Positions 10,791 through 23,130 of a stretch of DNA of 64,000 nucleotides are shown here, piece by piece. Where the stretch lies: contig CM065802.1 in the NCBI GenBank assembly GCA_033398695.1, forward strand, positions 76,804,096 to 76,868,095, in the 5' to 3' direction. Under the pieces are notes generated by a model. It did not search any database, was not told where the DNA came from, and saw nothing but the letters and a program-made list of their open reading frames with translations. The number at the start of each line of letters is the position of its first letter. The first letter of the stretch is position 1. Source of the stretch: Orobanche coerulescens. Its lineage: Eukaryota; Streptophyta; Magnoliopsida; Lamiales; Orobanchaceae. A program made the translations under genes and the position numbers.

Positions 10791-12335
10791 ATGGCATTTC
10801 AAATGGCTCCAGTCGAAGGCCTTGCTCTCAACAGACCACCATTTTTTGATGGTGCGAACTTCATGACTTGGAAGAAGAAGATGTCGATATTCATTCGAGC
10901 TTACGACATCGAACTTTGGAAGGTGATTTGTCTTAGTCCCAAAATCCCGACAGACTCAAACGGAACTCTCAAAACCTTTGAAGAGTATGACGATGCGGAT
11001 TGGAAAAACGACCATTATAATTGCAAAGCGACGCAATTATTATACTGTGCTTTAAATCCGGAAGAACACAACCGGATATCATCGTGTGATAGTGCCAAAG
11101 AAATCTGTAAAATGCTTGAGGTAACACACGAAGGTACGTCTCAAGTCAAGGAGACGAAGATAAACATGCTCCTTCACGATTATGAATTATTCCAAATGAA
11201 GGACGACGAATCCATCTCAATTATGCTCGACCGATTTTCGGTCATCACTAATGGATTAGCATGTTTCGGAAAACCACTTTCGAGTAGTGAGAAAGTAAAG
11301 AAAATTCTCCGATCACTACCTCGAGAATGAGACGGTACGGTTACGGCAATAATGGAATCAAAAGATTTAAATACTCTCGATTTTAGTGCTCTCGTTGGTT
11401 CTCTTATCAACTACGAGATCGTTCTAAAATCTCGGAATGCCAAACCAAAACCGAAGGAAAAATCGATAGCCTTCAAGGCTAAAGTGCCGAGAAAGAAAGA
11501 AGAAATTCCGGTGGATGATAGCGACGAAGAAATGGCATACTATGCCAAGAACATTAATAAGTTCCAACACTTATTAAACCGAAGAAAGAAGGACATCCAA
11601 GCGGGCGAATCAAAGAAACCCGACAACACTTGTCGATTATGTGGTAAACCAGGCCACTTTGCTAAGAATTGTCGAGTAAAGCAAAAGGAGGTTCTAATCG
11701 CAACATGGAGCGACGAAGATCCCGATGAAGATTTTCTTGAACAAAATAATATCGCGCTCATGGCCCGGAGTTCATTCGACGATAGCGACGTCGAAAGCCA
11801 AGTAAGTAACTCATACGACGAACTCTTTGAAGCATTCGAGTTATTACATACGGACTATCAAAATGCTTTAAATGAAATTAAATCCCTCAAGTCTAAATAT
11901 AAAACTTTGGAAGTTGAAAACTCCAAAATACTTGAAAAAGGGAAATCTGTCGAAATCGATCATTCGAAATGCATTGAAAATGAGAATATTTTAAAAAATG
12001 ATCTTTTAAAAGTTCAAGATGAACTAAAAATTTTGACAAAGAAATTCTCGTGCGGCAACGATAAATTTGAACAAATGTTATGTGTTCAAAAATATACTTT
12101 AAATAAAGAGGGGTTAGGATTCAAACCACGTTCGAAAAACGAATCCGTTAATTTCAAAATACCCCGATGCGAAAAATGTTTGAAAATCGGGCATCACATT
12201 TCAAATTGCAAAAGCCCAAGACGGACGATAAAAATTAAAAAGATTTGGGTTCCTAAAGGAACAAACATTTCAAATATCGTCTACGTTTCAAAAGAAAAAC
12301 CCACTATAGGTTGGATCCCCAAAAATAAATTTTGA
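10791..12335 (+). pseudogene. Copia gag of element C, one in-frame stop
   Basis: The ATG at 10791 starts MAFQMAPVEGLALNRPPFF and the NFMTWKKKM block, as in the gag of element A. One TGA at 11328 interrupts the frame where A has Trp (PREW), consistent with TGG changed to TGA. The frame then runs open to 12335. It has a CCHC knuckle CRLCGKPGHFAKNC (11631-11672), a long Lys/Glu-rich coiled-coil-like region and a second knuckle CEKCLKIGHHISNC near 12170. The end, WVPKGTNISNIV then GWIPKNKF, resembles the region just before protease in SIRE-type polyproteins, so pol was lost immediately after gag. Confidence 0.88.
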
Positions 12336-12788
12336 CAAATGATATTTTACAAAAGGGGAGAAGGGATATTTTTGAGGGAAAATAATATTTTCAGGGGGAG
12401 TTTATTCCCTTATTAATGCATAAATTGGTATCATGCATATTTATATTTCATTTGGTATCCTTTATATTTTTTCTTTTTGATGAAAACAAAAAAGGGGAGA
12501 AAGATATGAATTGAGATAAAAAGGAGAAGGAGATGAATTGAGATAAAAATGAGAAAAATCGAAGAAGTCGAAAAGAAAAGAAAAGCATACAAATAGGGGG
12601 AGTTTAAAAATTGAAAAATGAAAAACGACGGAGTCGAAAAATAAAGGAGATTTTGAAAAGAAAAGAGAAGTGGAGAAACTAACGAAACGATCAAAGCCGA
12701 AAACTTTGATTCGTATAAATATACATATATTATTTTTTACAGATTATCCAATTCAAGAGTTGTTTTGTAATCATCAAAAGGGGGAGAT
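12336..12788 (+). other. Purine-rich untranslated tail and polypurine tract of C
   Basis: No coding frame was seen. The stretch has repeated AAAAGGGGAG and GGGGGAGTTT purine runs at about 12350-12605. It ends in a polypurine tract AAAAGGGGGAGAT at 12776-12788, directly before the 3' LTR. Confidence 0.8.
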
Positions 12789-14005
12789 TGTTGGAATATT
12801 TATTCCACACATTATTTAATTTGTGTTTTGATGATTAAAGTTGCTAAACAACAAAACAACATTAAGGCGAAGCAAAACGACGATGCAGACGAAGACGCAA
12901 AAAGTTGCAATCTGGACTGCATTAGCGCACGCTAAGGCATATATGTTAGCGCATGCTAACGAGGAGTAATCTGCATTCCAGCCAAGTTTCGAAGTAAGCT
13001 GCAGTGAAGTTAGCTGATGGGATAGCGCACGCTACACGTTATCATTAACGCACGCTATCGAGCCTTGTTACCGTTGTGAAGGAATTCAAACACAGAATGA
13101 CGTATGCAATGAAGTCAGCATTAGCGCACGCTACAAAGTATGATTAGCGCACGCTAAGATGTTTGAATCAAGTCAATCCGAACGTTGGGAAAAGCAAGTC
13201 AAAGTCAGCATATCAAACGGATACTTTGACAATCCATGCAACGGATATATTGTATTAGCGCACGCTACAATGTGCTATTAACGCACGCTAATACAAGAAG
13301 GTTACGTACGTAAGGCAGAAGGCATAACGTACGCTAAAGAAGAAATGAAGCTCTTGGTGGCCAGGAGCAGTCTAGCGCCACGCTTCTGAGCACGCTAAAA
13401 TATTAGCGCACGCTACCAGAGGAAGGCTAGCGCACGCTAGCAAGTCAAAACAGCCAGCAACGGCTAGTTTATGGGAAATGCCTATAAATATCATTCCTAT
13501 GGTATTGGTTGAGTACAACAACTTCAAGCAAACAAGATATTCATCTGAGAATCATATTCTTACATTGTTGTTGTAATATTGAGATTATATTGTTAGTTTG
13601 AGTGTTTATACATTCAACATTATACACGAGCGAGAAAAAGAAAAGATACGATTTGATTCGGTGTTATTAGGATCAAGGATCCGGCATTGTTAGAATCACA
13701 ATCGCTATCTTAGTGAGGTTTATCTAGTACCGATAGAAAGCTAGAGTGGTTGATTCCTTATCCAATAGAAAAGGAAAAACGGTTTTACTCGGACCGATAG
13801 AAGACGAGCTTGTAACGGTAATCCCTCGACCGATAGAAGAGAGGCGTAGAGGTTTTGATCTTAAGCCTAAGGAAAAAGATAAATCGAGAGAGGACGTAGG
13901 CTTCGTTAATAGCCGAACCTCTATAAATCCTTGTGTGATTTATTTTCCGCAATTTATTTAAGCTTCCGCACAAAACGGCGCAAATATCCGAGTTGGTACC
14001 CAACA
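12789..14005 (+). repeat. 3' LTR of element C (1217 bp)
   Basis: It starts TGTTGGAATATT and ends TTGGTACCCAACA, the same length as the 5' LTR. Differences from the 5' copy are few except for a cluster around 13345-13395. Confidence 0.93.
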
Positions 14006-16091
14006 AATGAAACAGAGAAAGAAAAAAAAGAGATAGAAATGCATAAGCAGGAAAAGAAAGAAAGAGAGAGGAGGAGGAGTTCCCGTGTTGTTCGTATTAA
14101 CGAGTAGATCGTGAATATGTATTTAGATTTTCAAACCGATGTCAGATTTGTCCCAACGGGGCAAGAAACGGTAATGCCGTCGACTTGCCCGTACGGACTC
14201 TCCGGTTGTCGGAATTTCACAAACTTCATATCATTGCGAAGGTTTCGTCGCAAGGGGCTCGTTTCTGTCCTGAGTGCGAAGTTTCATAGCTGTTTGGTGA
14301 GGCGTGTGTGTGACGCGTGTATGTGTGTGTTACGTGTGTTGTGCTTGTGTCGGGTGTGTGTGTTGTGCTGGTGCTGGGCGTGTGTGTGGTGTGTGTGTGT
14401 TCCGTGTGTGTATGTGTGTGATTGCTCGTGTGTGTAGATGTGTGTGTGTGTATGAGATTGTTGTGTGTGTGTGCTAGGCCGTAGGTGTGTGTGTATGAGA
14501 AAGTGTGTGTGTGTGTGGTGTATGTCGGGGTGTGCCGACTTGGACGATTGATGTATTTTTATATATAAAAATAGTGTTAGTAGATGTTAAAGAAGTTCCC
14601 AGTGAGGTTACGATGGACCGGGAGACGTTAAAATGACTATTAGATAGTCATATAAAGTTTTGAGGTGGAAAACTTAAATTTTGAAAACCCATGGCTAAGC
14701 CATTTGAGAATTAGAAATAAAGTTGGACTTGATTGAAGTTTTCTAAATCTTCAATTTGACCCCAGTACTTTAATATTTTCTTTAAAAGTGTATAACCTTC
14801 TTGGTTTCAATCCAAAATGGGTCAAACGACTGCCAAATGGCTCCTAATTCAAAACACAACATTCTCACACCCTCATAACACGCAGAGTGCATCCGTAACT
14901 ATGTCTCACCTAGACTCGGCTAAATTGGGATGTAAATTTCTAATAGTTATATAAATCTTAACCCGCTGAACATATAATATGATTCGTTTTAGGTTGAAGG
15001 TTTGGCTAATCGATCAGTCTATTTTCCTTGTCAATCGAACCTTTTCCATTAGCTGGAATGCCAGACAAGTACTTTGATTATGGTTGATGTACTTCGTGTG
15101 AATGAATATGTGAAAAATGTGTTTTCTGTGAAATGTGGGAATATCAGAAAATGTGATTTTAGAAAGTGGTGATTTCTGTGTTTTGTGACGTGTGTAATCA
15201 GCGGAAGTGTGAAATTATGAATATTCAGTATCATTGTGCATTGACATGAAATAATATGTCATAAACATGCGTTGCGGAGCGGAAAATAATGAACATGTGA
15301 AAAATATGGTTGCGAATATTCAATATGGTTTGTGACATGTGTGATCAGTGAAAATGTAAATTTGAGGATATTCAGTATCATTGAGCATTGACATGAAATA
15401 ATATGTCATAAACATGCATTGCGGACATTGCGAAAAAATCCAAGTAAGCGACTTGTGTTGGCCAAAAGAGCCGAGCGGAATGGGCCTGTGTGCGTGAGTC
15501 ATGGCATGCATGGGAATTGCGTTGCATTGCACATAAAATAATGATGATTGTGGTATTATATTCCAGAATATATGTGATGGCAGTGTGATTTGGATGTTTA
15601 TTCATTTGTAGTACATACTCATGAATCGTTGTACTTGCACCGGCTATTTGCTGACCCCTTCGGGGGTGAATATACTTGTTGTGTATTCAGGTGCAGGTCT
15701 TAATGGCGAACCAGCGCAGGAAGGACACGAGGATGGCGAGCAACACTGATATCATGCACTATTTGAGTATGTGGTCGTACTGTTGAGAACCGAGTTGTGT
15801 TTTGCCTTCTGCTCGCGCGAGTACTGTCGGGTAATGTGGGTTGTTTGTGGTTCAGTCATTTTAATGATGTTATTGTGTCATTTGGAGTCCCACAGGACAG
15901 TGTATTGTTGAGTGCTGAAATGTATATGGTTTGAAGTTGAGTATTATTAATGCATGTGTGGATTTATATTGGTTTCAGCCTCGTAGGTTCTCCAAAAAGA
16001 ATCTACGGCACTGTAATATCTCTGTAAATCACGGGGGCATTACACAGACAGGCAAGTCACCTGCAGACAAGTTGGAAATCTACCTGATGGT

Positions 16092-16835
16092 TAGCGCACA
16101 CAAGCTTCTCTTATCAGCGCACGCTAGTTGCCAAAATTAGCGCACGCCACCATATGTCTAGCGCACGCTATCGCATCGCATTCAGAGAGGACAGTAAGGT
16201 CTGGACAGAAAAAGAAAAACATTTGAGCACGCTATGAAAGAACATTTGCGCACACTATTCAGAAGCCTAGCGCACGTTAAACTAAAATATTTGGGCACGC
16301 TAACTGGAAGCATATTGGAGGTCCAATAGCTTCTGGACTCTAGCAAAGAAGCAGGAAGCGCACACTACTACAAGCTAACGCACGTTATCTGGAATACATA
16401 TAGCGCCCGCTACACAATACTTGTTAGCGCACGCTAAGTGTTCAAAATTCTACCATTAGTCAATTTATCCGTTGGAACGCAGAAGTCAAAAAGGAAATCC
16501 GGAAAATCTGGAAAGCAAATATTAATTATTACTAGCGCACGCTAAGTACACTTACTAGCGCACGCTAAGTGCAATTTTATCCGTTGGAAAAGAGACGTTG
16601 GGGAGACAAACCGACACAATCCAAAGATAGAAGAGAAGACCTGTTGACCAACCGATAACGCACGCTACAGAGGGCTGTCTAGCGCACGCTAGACATGTAT
16701 TTTTACCGTTGGAACAGTTTACTGACCGTTCAGATCAGCCAAGTCAAAGCACGATAACGCACGCTATAAAGGATTATTAGCGCACTCTAAAAATACATTT
16801 TTCAGCATATGAAGAAGGACTGGAGCCTATAAATA
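16092..16835 (+). promoter_or_regulatory. Phased palindrome array and TATA box in the 5' LTR of A
   Basis: Near-palindromic sites related to TAGCGCACGCTA start at 16092, 16115, 16138, 16159 (offsets 23, 23, 21), at 16223, 16246, 16268, 16291 (23, 22, 23) and at 16356, 16376, 16401, 16425 (20, 25, 24). More sites follow to about 16790. The TATAAATA box is at 16828-16835. The 3' LTR has the same layout with its TATAAATA at 24503-24510. Many copies differ by C-to-T or G-to-A changes at CG positions. Confidence 0.75.
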
Positions 16836-17424
16836 CTCATATCATTTGGGTATCCCAACACACAACTCCAAGAATTCAAAAGCATTATTGAGCTCAGATT
16901 ACTATTGTTCACTGCATTCTAAAGTTGTGTCAAGAAAAGATACAAGTGCTATACACATTGCTATATTCTATATATTTTGTATCTTCTTTATTTGTTGTGA
17001 GTATTGCATTACTCCTTCAATGATCTTGAGTGAAACGAATCAAGAGTTACTAATCCGGTGTTATTAGGATCTTTGATCTGGCATTGTTAGGATAACACTC
17101 TAACATTCGTAAGTGAGGATTGTCTAGTTCCTATAGAACACTAGGTACAAAAGTTTATTTTTGAGAGTGGTTGTGCTTGGACCAATAGAAGACAAGCGGT
17201 TGTAACGGTTGTGCTCGGACCGATAAAAGACGAGACAAATGTGTGTGGTTTTTCTTAAGCCAATAGAAAAAGAAGTCGGAGAGAGGACGTAGGCAAGTTG
17301 CCGAACCTCTATATATCGTTGAGTCTTTTACTTTCCGCACATTTTAATCTTATTCGCAAGAAAGTTTAATATTTCCCATTACCACTATTCAACCCCCCTT
17401 CTAGTGGTAAATTTATCTCTTCAG

Positions 17425-17440
17425 TTGGCATCGGAGCGGG
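17425..17440 (+). other. Primer-binding site of element A
   Basis: TTGGCATCGGAGCGGG starts two bases after the 5' LTR. It resembles the TGGTATCAGAGC site complementary to the 3' end of initiator methionine tRNA, with two transitions. The position and resemblance support reverse transcription priming by that tRNA in the ancestral element. Confidence 0.8.
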
Positions 17441-17485
17441 TCTCTTTCTAAGGCGTTAAACACCTAAGGGAAAAAGATCCGCAAA

Positions 17486-18484
17486 ATGGCTTAATTGGGA
17501 CAAATCGAAGGAAATACTCTCAACCGTCCTCCGTTCTTCGATGTCTCCAACTTTATGACCTGGAAGAAGAAAATGGCAATATTCGTTCAAGCCTATGATA
17601 TTGAAATCTGGAAAGTCATTGCTCTCGGTCCAAAACTCGCCAAGAAAGAAGATGGGTCGCTCAAAAAATTTGATGAGTTTAACGATGAAGATTGGAGGAA
17701 TACACATATAAATTCTCGCGCTACTCAACTCTTATATTGTGCTCTCAATCCCGAAGAACTCAATAGGATATCTTGCTACAAAAGTGCGAAAGAAATTTGG
17801 GAAATCCTCAAAGTTACTCATGAAGGAACCACCCAAGTCAAGGAGACCAAAATTAACATGCTACTTCATGACTACGAACTCTTCTCCATGAAAGACGAGG
17901 AAACGAGCACAAACATGTTGGATTGATTTTCGGCTATAACCAACGGGCTTGCATCCTTTGGAAAGCATATATCTAGTAGCGAGAAAGCTAAGAAAATTCT
18001 TCGCTCGTTGCCACGAGAATGGGATGTTATGGTGACGGAAATCATGGAGTCCAAAAATCTCAACAAACTTGAATTTAGCGCCCTCATCGGGTCACTCATC
18101 AATTATGAGATCGTGCTCAAGTCAAGAGGCACTAAACCAAAGCCTCGTGAAAAAGTAGTCGCATTCAATGTTGATAGCAATGTTGAGGAAGATGTTCCCG
18201 AAGATGAAGATGACGAAGAACTTGCTCTCTACGCCAAGAATTTTAGAAGGTATAAAAATCTAATTCAAATAAGGCGAAGTTTCCTTGGTCGGGACGGCAA
18301 GGCAGAGCAAAAGAAGAATGGCTATGTTCCTATAAAGAAGTTCGACAATAATTGTCGAAAATGTGGTCAAGTAGGTCACTACGCTAAAGAATGTCGAGGA
18401 TCCTCTTCAAAGCCTCAAATCGAAAGATTCAAAAATAAGGAGGTTCTAATCGCTTCTTGGAGTGATGATGATGAGGAGATTTAA
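17486..18484 (+). pseudogene. Copia gag of element A
   Basis: The ATG at 17486 is followed by TAA as the third codon. The reading then holds RPPFFDVSNFMTWKKKM, typical of the copia gag-polypeptide (UBN2-like) family, and a CCHC knuckle CRKCGQVGHYAKEC at 18353-18394. Stops in the same frame are TGA at 17924, where element C has CGA (Arg), and TAA at 18482 before the protease. The frame stays open between these stops, so the damage is mostly point substitution. Gag would form the virus-like particle in an active copy. Confidence 0.88.
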
Positions 18485-21400
18485 AGATCTCTCGACGCAA
18501 ATCTCGCATTTATGGCGCTCCACTCAGAAAGCAATATCGAGGTACCGGGACCAAAGAAAATCAAGTGGTACATTGATAGTGGGTGTTCATGGCACATGTA
18601 CGGATCCGAGGGATTATTTGAAGACCTCGAATATCAAGAACAAGGACATGTGACCTTTGGCGACAATCAAAAGGGAAAAATTAAGGGCAACGGAAAAGTC
18701 GGTAAGGAAACTTCTCCCTCCATTAATAAAGTATTATTTGTTGAAGGTTTGCATCATAATCTACTCAGCGTTTCTCAACTATGCGATGAAGGTTTTAAAA
18801 TTCTCTTTGAACAAACGCATTGCACGGCATTTAGAAATAATAAAATTGCATTTATCGATTTGAGATGTGGAAACATTTATATTGTTGATCTTAATGATAA
18901 AAGTTCATTTAATGAAAAATGCCTTATTACCTTAGATGATAATACATATTTATGGCATCGAAAATTGGGGCATACATCTCTACCTATCATTTCTATTTTA
19001 TCGAGACATGATCTTGTTCGTGGATTACCCAAACTCAAATTTAATAAGAAACATTTGTGTGAATCTTACATAAAAGGGAAGCATACTCGAGAATCTTTCA
19101 AACCAAAATTCGAGTTTTCCACTAGTCGCATTCTTGAACTTGTGCATATGGATTTGATCGGACCATCTAGATATGTTAGTCTAAATGATAAACTTTACAC
19201 TTTGGTTATTGTTGATGATTTTTCTCGATTTACTTGGGACAGATTTCTAGCTCATAAAGATGATGCATTTTCCAAGTTCTCTAAATGGTGTCGTTTGGTA
19301 CAAAATGAGAAAAATCTTTCCATAATTTCTATCCGTACCGATCACGGAGGTGAATTTGATTGCACTCCGTTTGAACTTTTATGTGACAAATATGGTATTT
19401 GTCACAATTTTTTGGCTCCTATAATGCCTCAACAAAATTGGGTTGTTGAAAGGAAAAATCGTTCTTTGGAGGAAATGTCAAGGACTATGCTTAACGAATA
19501 CTCTCTTCCACAATATTTTTGGGCCGAAGCAATTTTTACGGCATGCTATGTAATCAACCGAGTTCATATTTGTAGAACTCAACTTAAAACCCCGTATGAA
19601 TTATGGAAGGGCAAAAAGCCAAATATATCTTACTTTCATCCTTTTGGTTGCAATGTGTTCATTTTAAATAATGGTAAGGATAACTTGGGGAAATTTGATG
19701 CTAAATCCGACTCCGGAATATTTCTTGGTTATGATACAAATAGCAAAGCATATCGTGTTTATAACATTAGAACCAATAAAGTTGAAGAATATATTCATGT
19801 TAAATTCAAAGATATGATCTCACCCCCGAGAAAGGTAGAATGTTTTGATGATGCAGGTATTTTCCCGGATTCTCATTCCTCAAATGAAATGGAGAAAATT
19901 TCGGAAATCTAAAAGAACACAATTTAGGACTTACCGAAAGATTGGAAGCACATCAAAGACCATCCAAAAGATCTCGTGATTGGAAATATCGAAGACGGTG
20001 TTCAAACTCGAAGGAGAACCACCGAATATATTGCTTACTTTGCCTTTGTATACGGGATTGTTCCCAAAAATGTATCTGAAGCTCTTGATGATGAAAGTTG
20101 GGTAATGGCTATGCAAGAGGAGATCGTTCAATTCGAATGAAATAAAGTATGAATTTAGTTCCCCCGCCTAATGATAAAACTATTATCGGAACTAAATGGG
20201 TGCACAAAATCAAGTGTGACGAAGACGGCTATCCCATAAGAAATAAATCTCGTTTGGTCGCTCAAGGATATAGTCAAGAAGAGGGTCTTGACTTTGAAGA
20301 AAGTTTTGCACCTGTAGCTCGACTCGAAGCCATCTGGTTGTTATGTGTCTTTGCAGCTCACAAAAAGACCAAGCTATTCCAAATGGACGTGAAAAGTGCA
20401 TTCCTAAATGGCTTTATTCAAGAAGAGGTGTACAGCAACCTCCCGGATTCAAAGATTATCAGTTCCCAGATTTCCTCTACAAACTCAACAAGGCGCTCTA
20501 CGGTTTGAAACAAGCATGGTATGATCGTTTAAGCCAATTTTTAATTGCTAATGGTTATAAAAGAGGTAAAGTCGATAATACCTTGTTTGTGAAAATATTA
20601 GATAATGATATACTTGTTTGCCAAATTTACGTTGATGACATTGTTTTTGGAGCTACTAATGAATCCTTGTGCCAAGACTTTTCTAATCTTATGAAAGGAG
20701 AATTCGAGATGAGTATGATGGGAGAATTAACATTATTCCTCGGGCTTCAAATTAAGCAATGCGAAGATGGAATCTTTATTCATCAAACGAAGTACTCACA
20801 CGATATTCTCAAAAAATCCAAAATGGAGAGTAGCAAAACGATTTCAACGCCGATGTCTTCTTCGTTGAAATTAGATAAAGACGAAAATGGCAAATATGTG
20901 GATCAAAAATTATATCGAGGTATGATCGGATCCTTGGTATATTTAACTACCTCCGGACCGGACATAATATTTGCTATGTGTTTATATGCTCGATTTCGGT
21001 CTAATCCTAAAGAATCTCATTTGATTGCTTGTAAACGTATCTTTCGTTATTTAAAAGGGACCATTGGTCTAGGTCTATGATATCCTTCTTTCTTGGATTT
21101 TAATCTGCTTGCATACAGTGACGCCAATTTCGGCGGATGTAAAATTGATAAAAAGAGTACTAGTGGTACATGTCACTTCATCGGTTCATGTTTAATATCT
21201 TGGGGAAGTAAAAAGCAAACCAGTGTAGCTATGTCTACAGCTGAGGCCGAATATTTTGCAGCAGGGAGTGCCTGTGCGCAGGTATTATGGATTAAAAATC
21301 AACTCCGCGACTACGGCATTTATTTTGAAAATACCCCTATTTTATGTGACAACACTAGTGCAATTAATTTGAGCAAAAATCATGTGCTGCATAGTAGAAC

Positions 21401-21578
21401 TAAACACATTGATATTAGACATCATTTTTTGCGGGATCATGTTCAGAAAAAAGATATATGTTTAATTTTTGTCGGCTCAAAAGATCAATTAGCCGATATT
21501 TTTACAAAACCTCTACCTGAGGAATCTTTTAATTCTATTCGATTACAACTTGGTATGGGACATCTTGATAATTTTTAA
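18485..21578 (+). pseudogene. Copia pol of element A (protease, integrase, RT, RNase H)
   Basis: Protease is marked by YIDSGCSWHM near 18570. The pre-integrase finger shows LWHRKLGHTS and the integrase shows HMDLIGPS, then RTDHGGEF and VVERKNRS. RT follows with [12 protein letters not shown] and the catalytic YVDD at about 20630. RNase H has YSDANFGG and CDNTSAINLSKN and ends at 21578. Breaks are TAA at 19910, TAG at 19925, a frame change near 20148, another near 20430, a three-residue gap in KQA-WYDRL compared with the usual KQAPRAWY, and TGA at 21078, where a Trp codon is expected. Gene order puts integrase before RT, which defines Ty1/copia. Confidence 0.9.
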
Positions 21579-21626
21579 AAGTCCTTTGTCTTCGAGAAAT
21601 CATTTCATGCGACACTTTCCATACCT

Positions 21627-21850
21627 TAGCGCGCGCTAGACCTTTCTTATTAACGCGCGCTCTCCAGTATAACTTGCATCAATTTGAGCCCGATAGCGCA
21701 CGCTAAAGGCTTATATTTACGTGCGCTAGTAATCGTTCTTTCATATTCCTGGACGTCACCGGACAGTCCAGTAAGCCCCCATTTCAATCTTAGCATATGC
21801 TAACAAAATTCCACAGCGTACGCTAACACATTTTTTTTACCTACAAAAGG
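21627..21850 (+). promoter_or_regulatory. Internal palindrome array upstream of the env-like ORF of A
   Basis: Between the pol stop (21578) and the env-like ATG (21962) lie the same sites as in the LTR. They start at 21627 (perfect TAGCGCGCGCTA), 21651, 21694, 21717, 21791 (TAGCATATGCTA) and 21814, with pair offsets of 24, 23 and 23. A weak TATA-like ACAAAAGGG follows near 21842. The layout copies the LTR promoter arrangement and suggests a second promoter, which is inference. Confidence 0.55.
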
Positions 21851-21961
21851 GAAAATCGGCAGAATCCTTTAAGAACCCTAAATTACTTTTCAGCCTCCGA
21901 AAAACTCAAATCGCCCAATTCATCCAATCCAAAAAAATTCGTCCAAAACACTCAATCAATC

Positions 21962-23130
21962 ATGGCAAGCGGTTCTAGAGTACCTATGAAAAAGCAATAC
22001 AAGAGTTCGAAAAGAACCCGTGAGCCCGATTTTGATCCCAATCGGTTCGTCTCCTCCACAGCCTTCAAAATTTTTTTCAGAAATTCTTCCTCAGGAACAC
22101 TTGACCGATTGCTACTTCTTCAATTTTGGAAGCTTAGAAAGAGCAAAGGTAAACATACGTGAATTTTTTGATGCCTTGGTTATCGCTCGGTTTGTGGAAT
22201 GTAAGGAAATCATTTACCCTACCTTTGTACGATAGTTCTTTGCAAACTTGCATCTGGGAGACAGTGAAGGATCGTCTGGTTTAGTGCTTCGTAGTGTTGT
22301 TAATGTAATGGCAGTGAAGGTTTCTACGGAAATTCTTCACGGATTGTTTGGATTGACGGTGGAGGGTTTTGTTCGGACCTGACAGAGATTGAGGTTACCG
22401 AATTCTTGAGTTCGAAAGCGGTCATCGAGATAACCGATGAAGTATTCTAAAACAATGATTTCGGTATCCAAATCCGCTTGTTGTTAGTCGCCCTTACCAA
22501 GTGTTTGATGCCGAAGATCAATACGCAACACAAACTCGTCGGCATCGATAAGCATGTGGTGTACCGGGTCTTGAATGAAGATAAGGTGGATTTCGCTTCG
22601 ATTGTTATCAGTTAGATGAAGGTGAAAGGAGATTCGTTCCGTTCGAAGCATTATATCTTAAGATCGAGGAAAGTTGGGTTGCCGTTTGGTTCTATCCTTA
22701 CGGTTCTGTTTATACATTTTGCTATTGATCTTTCCGGAGAGGCATCGATTCCGGTGTCTCGGGGACATGAGATATGTGACCTTAGCCTCAAAGCGATGCA
22801 TTATGTCGAAACTATCAATAGAGGTTGGGTACTATTTTCTTATCTCCGGGAAGACGATCAAGTTCCAAAGGGAACGCGTATACCGCCATTGGCCGAACGC
22901 ATTTTTAGGTGAGGACTAGAAACGATTGGGGAACTCCAAACCGGAACGTTTGTCCGTCCTCCGAAAGTTAAGGGAAAGCGAAAGGTGGTGATAGACGAAT
23001 CTGAGGAAAATGATCTTCTTGCACGGATGCGGAGTCTCGAGAGTTCGCAAGTCGAGATTCGTGATGAAGTAAAGGCTCTCCGCTCCGACGTATCTCGAGA
23101 CATCAATTCGGTCAAGCATCTTTTGGAATA
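21962..23130 (+). pseudogene. Env-like third ORF of a SIRE-type copia element, decayed
   Basis: An ATG at 21962 opens a basic N-terminus (MASGSRVPMKKQYKSSKR), followed by RFVSS. After a frame change near 22070 the reading continues with KFFSEILPQ and KVNIREFFDAL, then FFANL and LHGLFGL. Later comes KVGLPFGSILTVLFIHFAIDL near 22670, which resembles the plant transposon-protein domain found downstream of pol in SIRE-like elements. A coiled-coil-like stretch (about 23020-23130) ends it. Stops and frameshifts are numerous. Whether this ORF ever acted as an envelope protein is unproven for the whole lineage. Family assignment rests on position and weak motifs. Confidence 0.65.

Larger units (their letters stand above)
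9516..14005 (+). mobile_element. Element C: gag-only Ty1/copia retrotransposon (TR-GAG type), 4490 bp
   Basis: Target duplications aatga flank it at 9511-9515 and 14006-14010. Both LTRs are 1217 bp and nearly identical. The internal part is about 2.06 kb and holds only a gag frame with two zinc knuckles, followed by a purine-rich spacer and a polypurine tract. There is no trace of integrase, RT or RNase H. It therefore fits the known class of terminal-repeat elements that keep gag alone and depend on pol from a partner. Its gag resembles the gag of A, so a SIRE-like element is the probable partner. The near identity of its LTRs marks it as one of the youngest insertions here. Confidence 0.92.
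3015..16044 (+). mobile_element. Element B: large LTR retrotransposon derivative with little coding capacity
   Basis: Target duplications cagac flank it at 3010-3014 and 16045-16049 inside the 5' LTR of A. The 5' LTR (3015-5429) and 3' LTR (9164-16044) start TGTGATACCCC and end ATTACA. The internal part is about 3.7 kb. The leader resembles the leader of the gypsy gag-only element D, which points to a Tekay-like origin. No gag or pol domain is recognisable, and only a 127-residue coiled-coil ORF near the 3' end is open. It fits a large non-autonomous derivative. Element C is inserted in its 3' LTR. Confidence 0.9.
9164..16044 (+). repeat. 3' LTR of element B, split by element C
   Basis: The LTR parts lie at 9164-9515 and 14011-16044 and together match the 5' LTR at 3015-5429. 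The break lies after GCGGGACAATGA, where the 5' LTR continues directly into AACAGAGAAAG. The aatga duplication (9511-9515 and 14006-14010) marks the insertion of C. A short LTR stretch at the break (CGCCGACAAGG in the 5' LTR near 3433) is missing from the 3' copy near 14090. Confidence 0.9.
2868..17423 (+). repeat. 5' LTR of element A, split by element B
   Basis: The first 147 bp lie at 2868-3014 and the remaining 1374 bp at 16050-17423. The joined order matches the continuous 3' LTR at 23579-25669, in which the sequence around ATGCAGACAGGCAAG is uninterrupted. This proves that B inserted here with a cagac duplication (3010-3014 and 16045-16049). The LTR ends ATCTCTTCA just before the primer-binding site. 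Confidence 0.92.
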
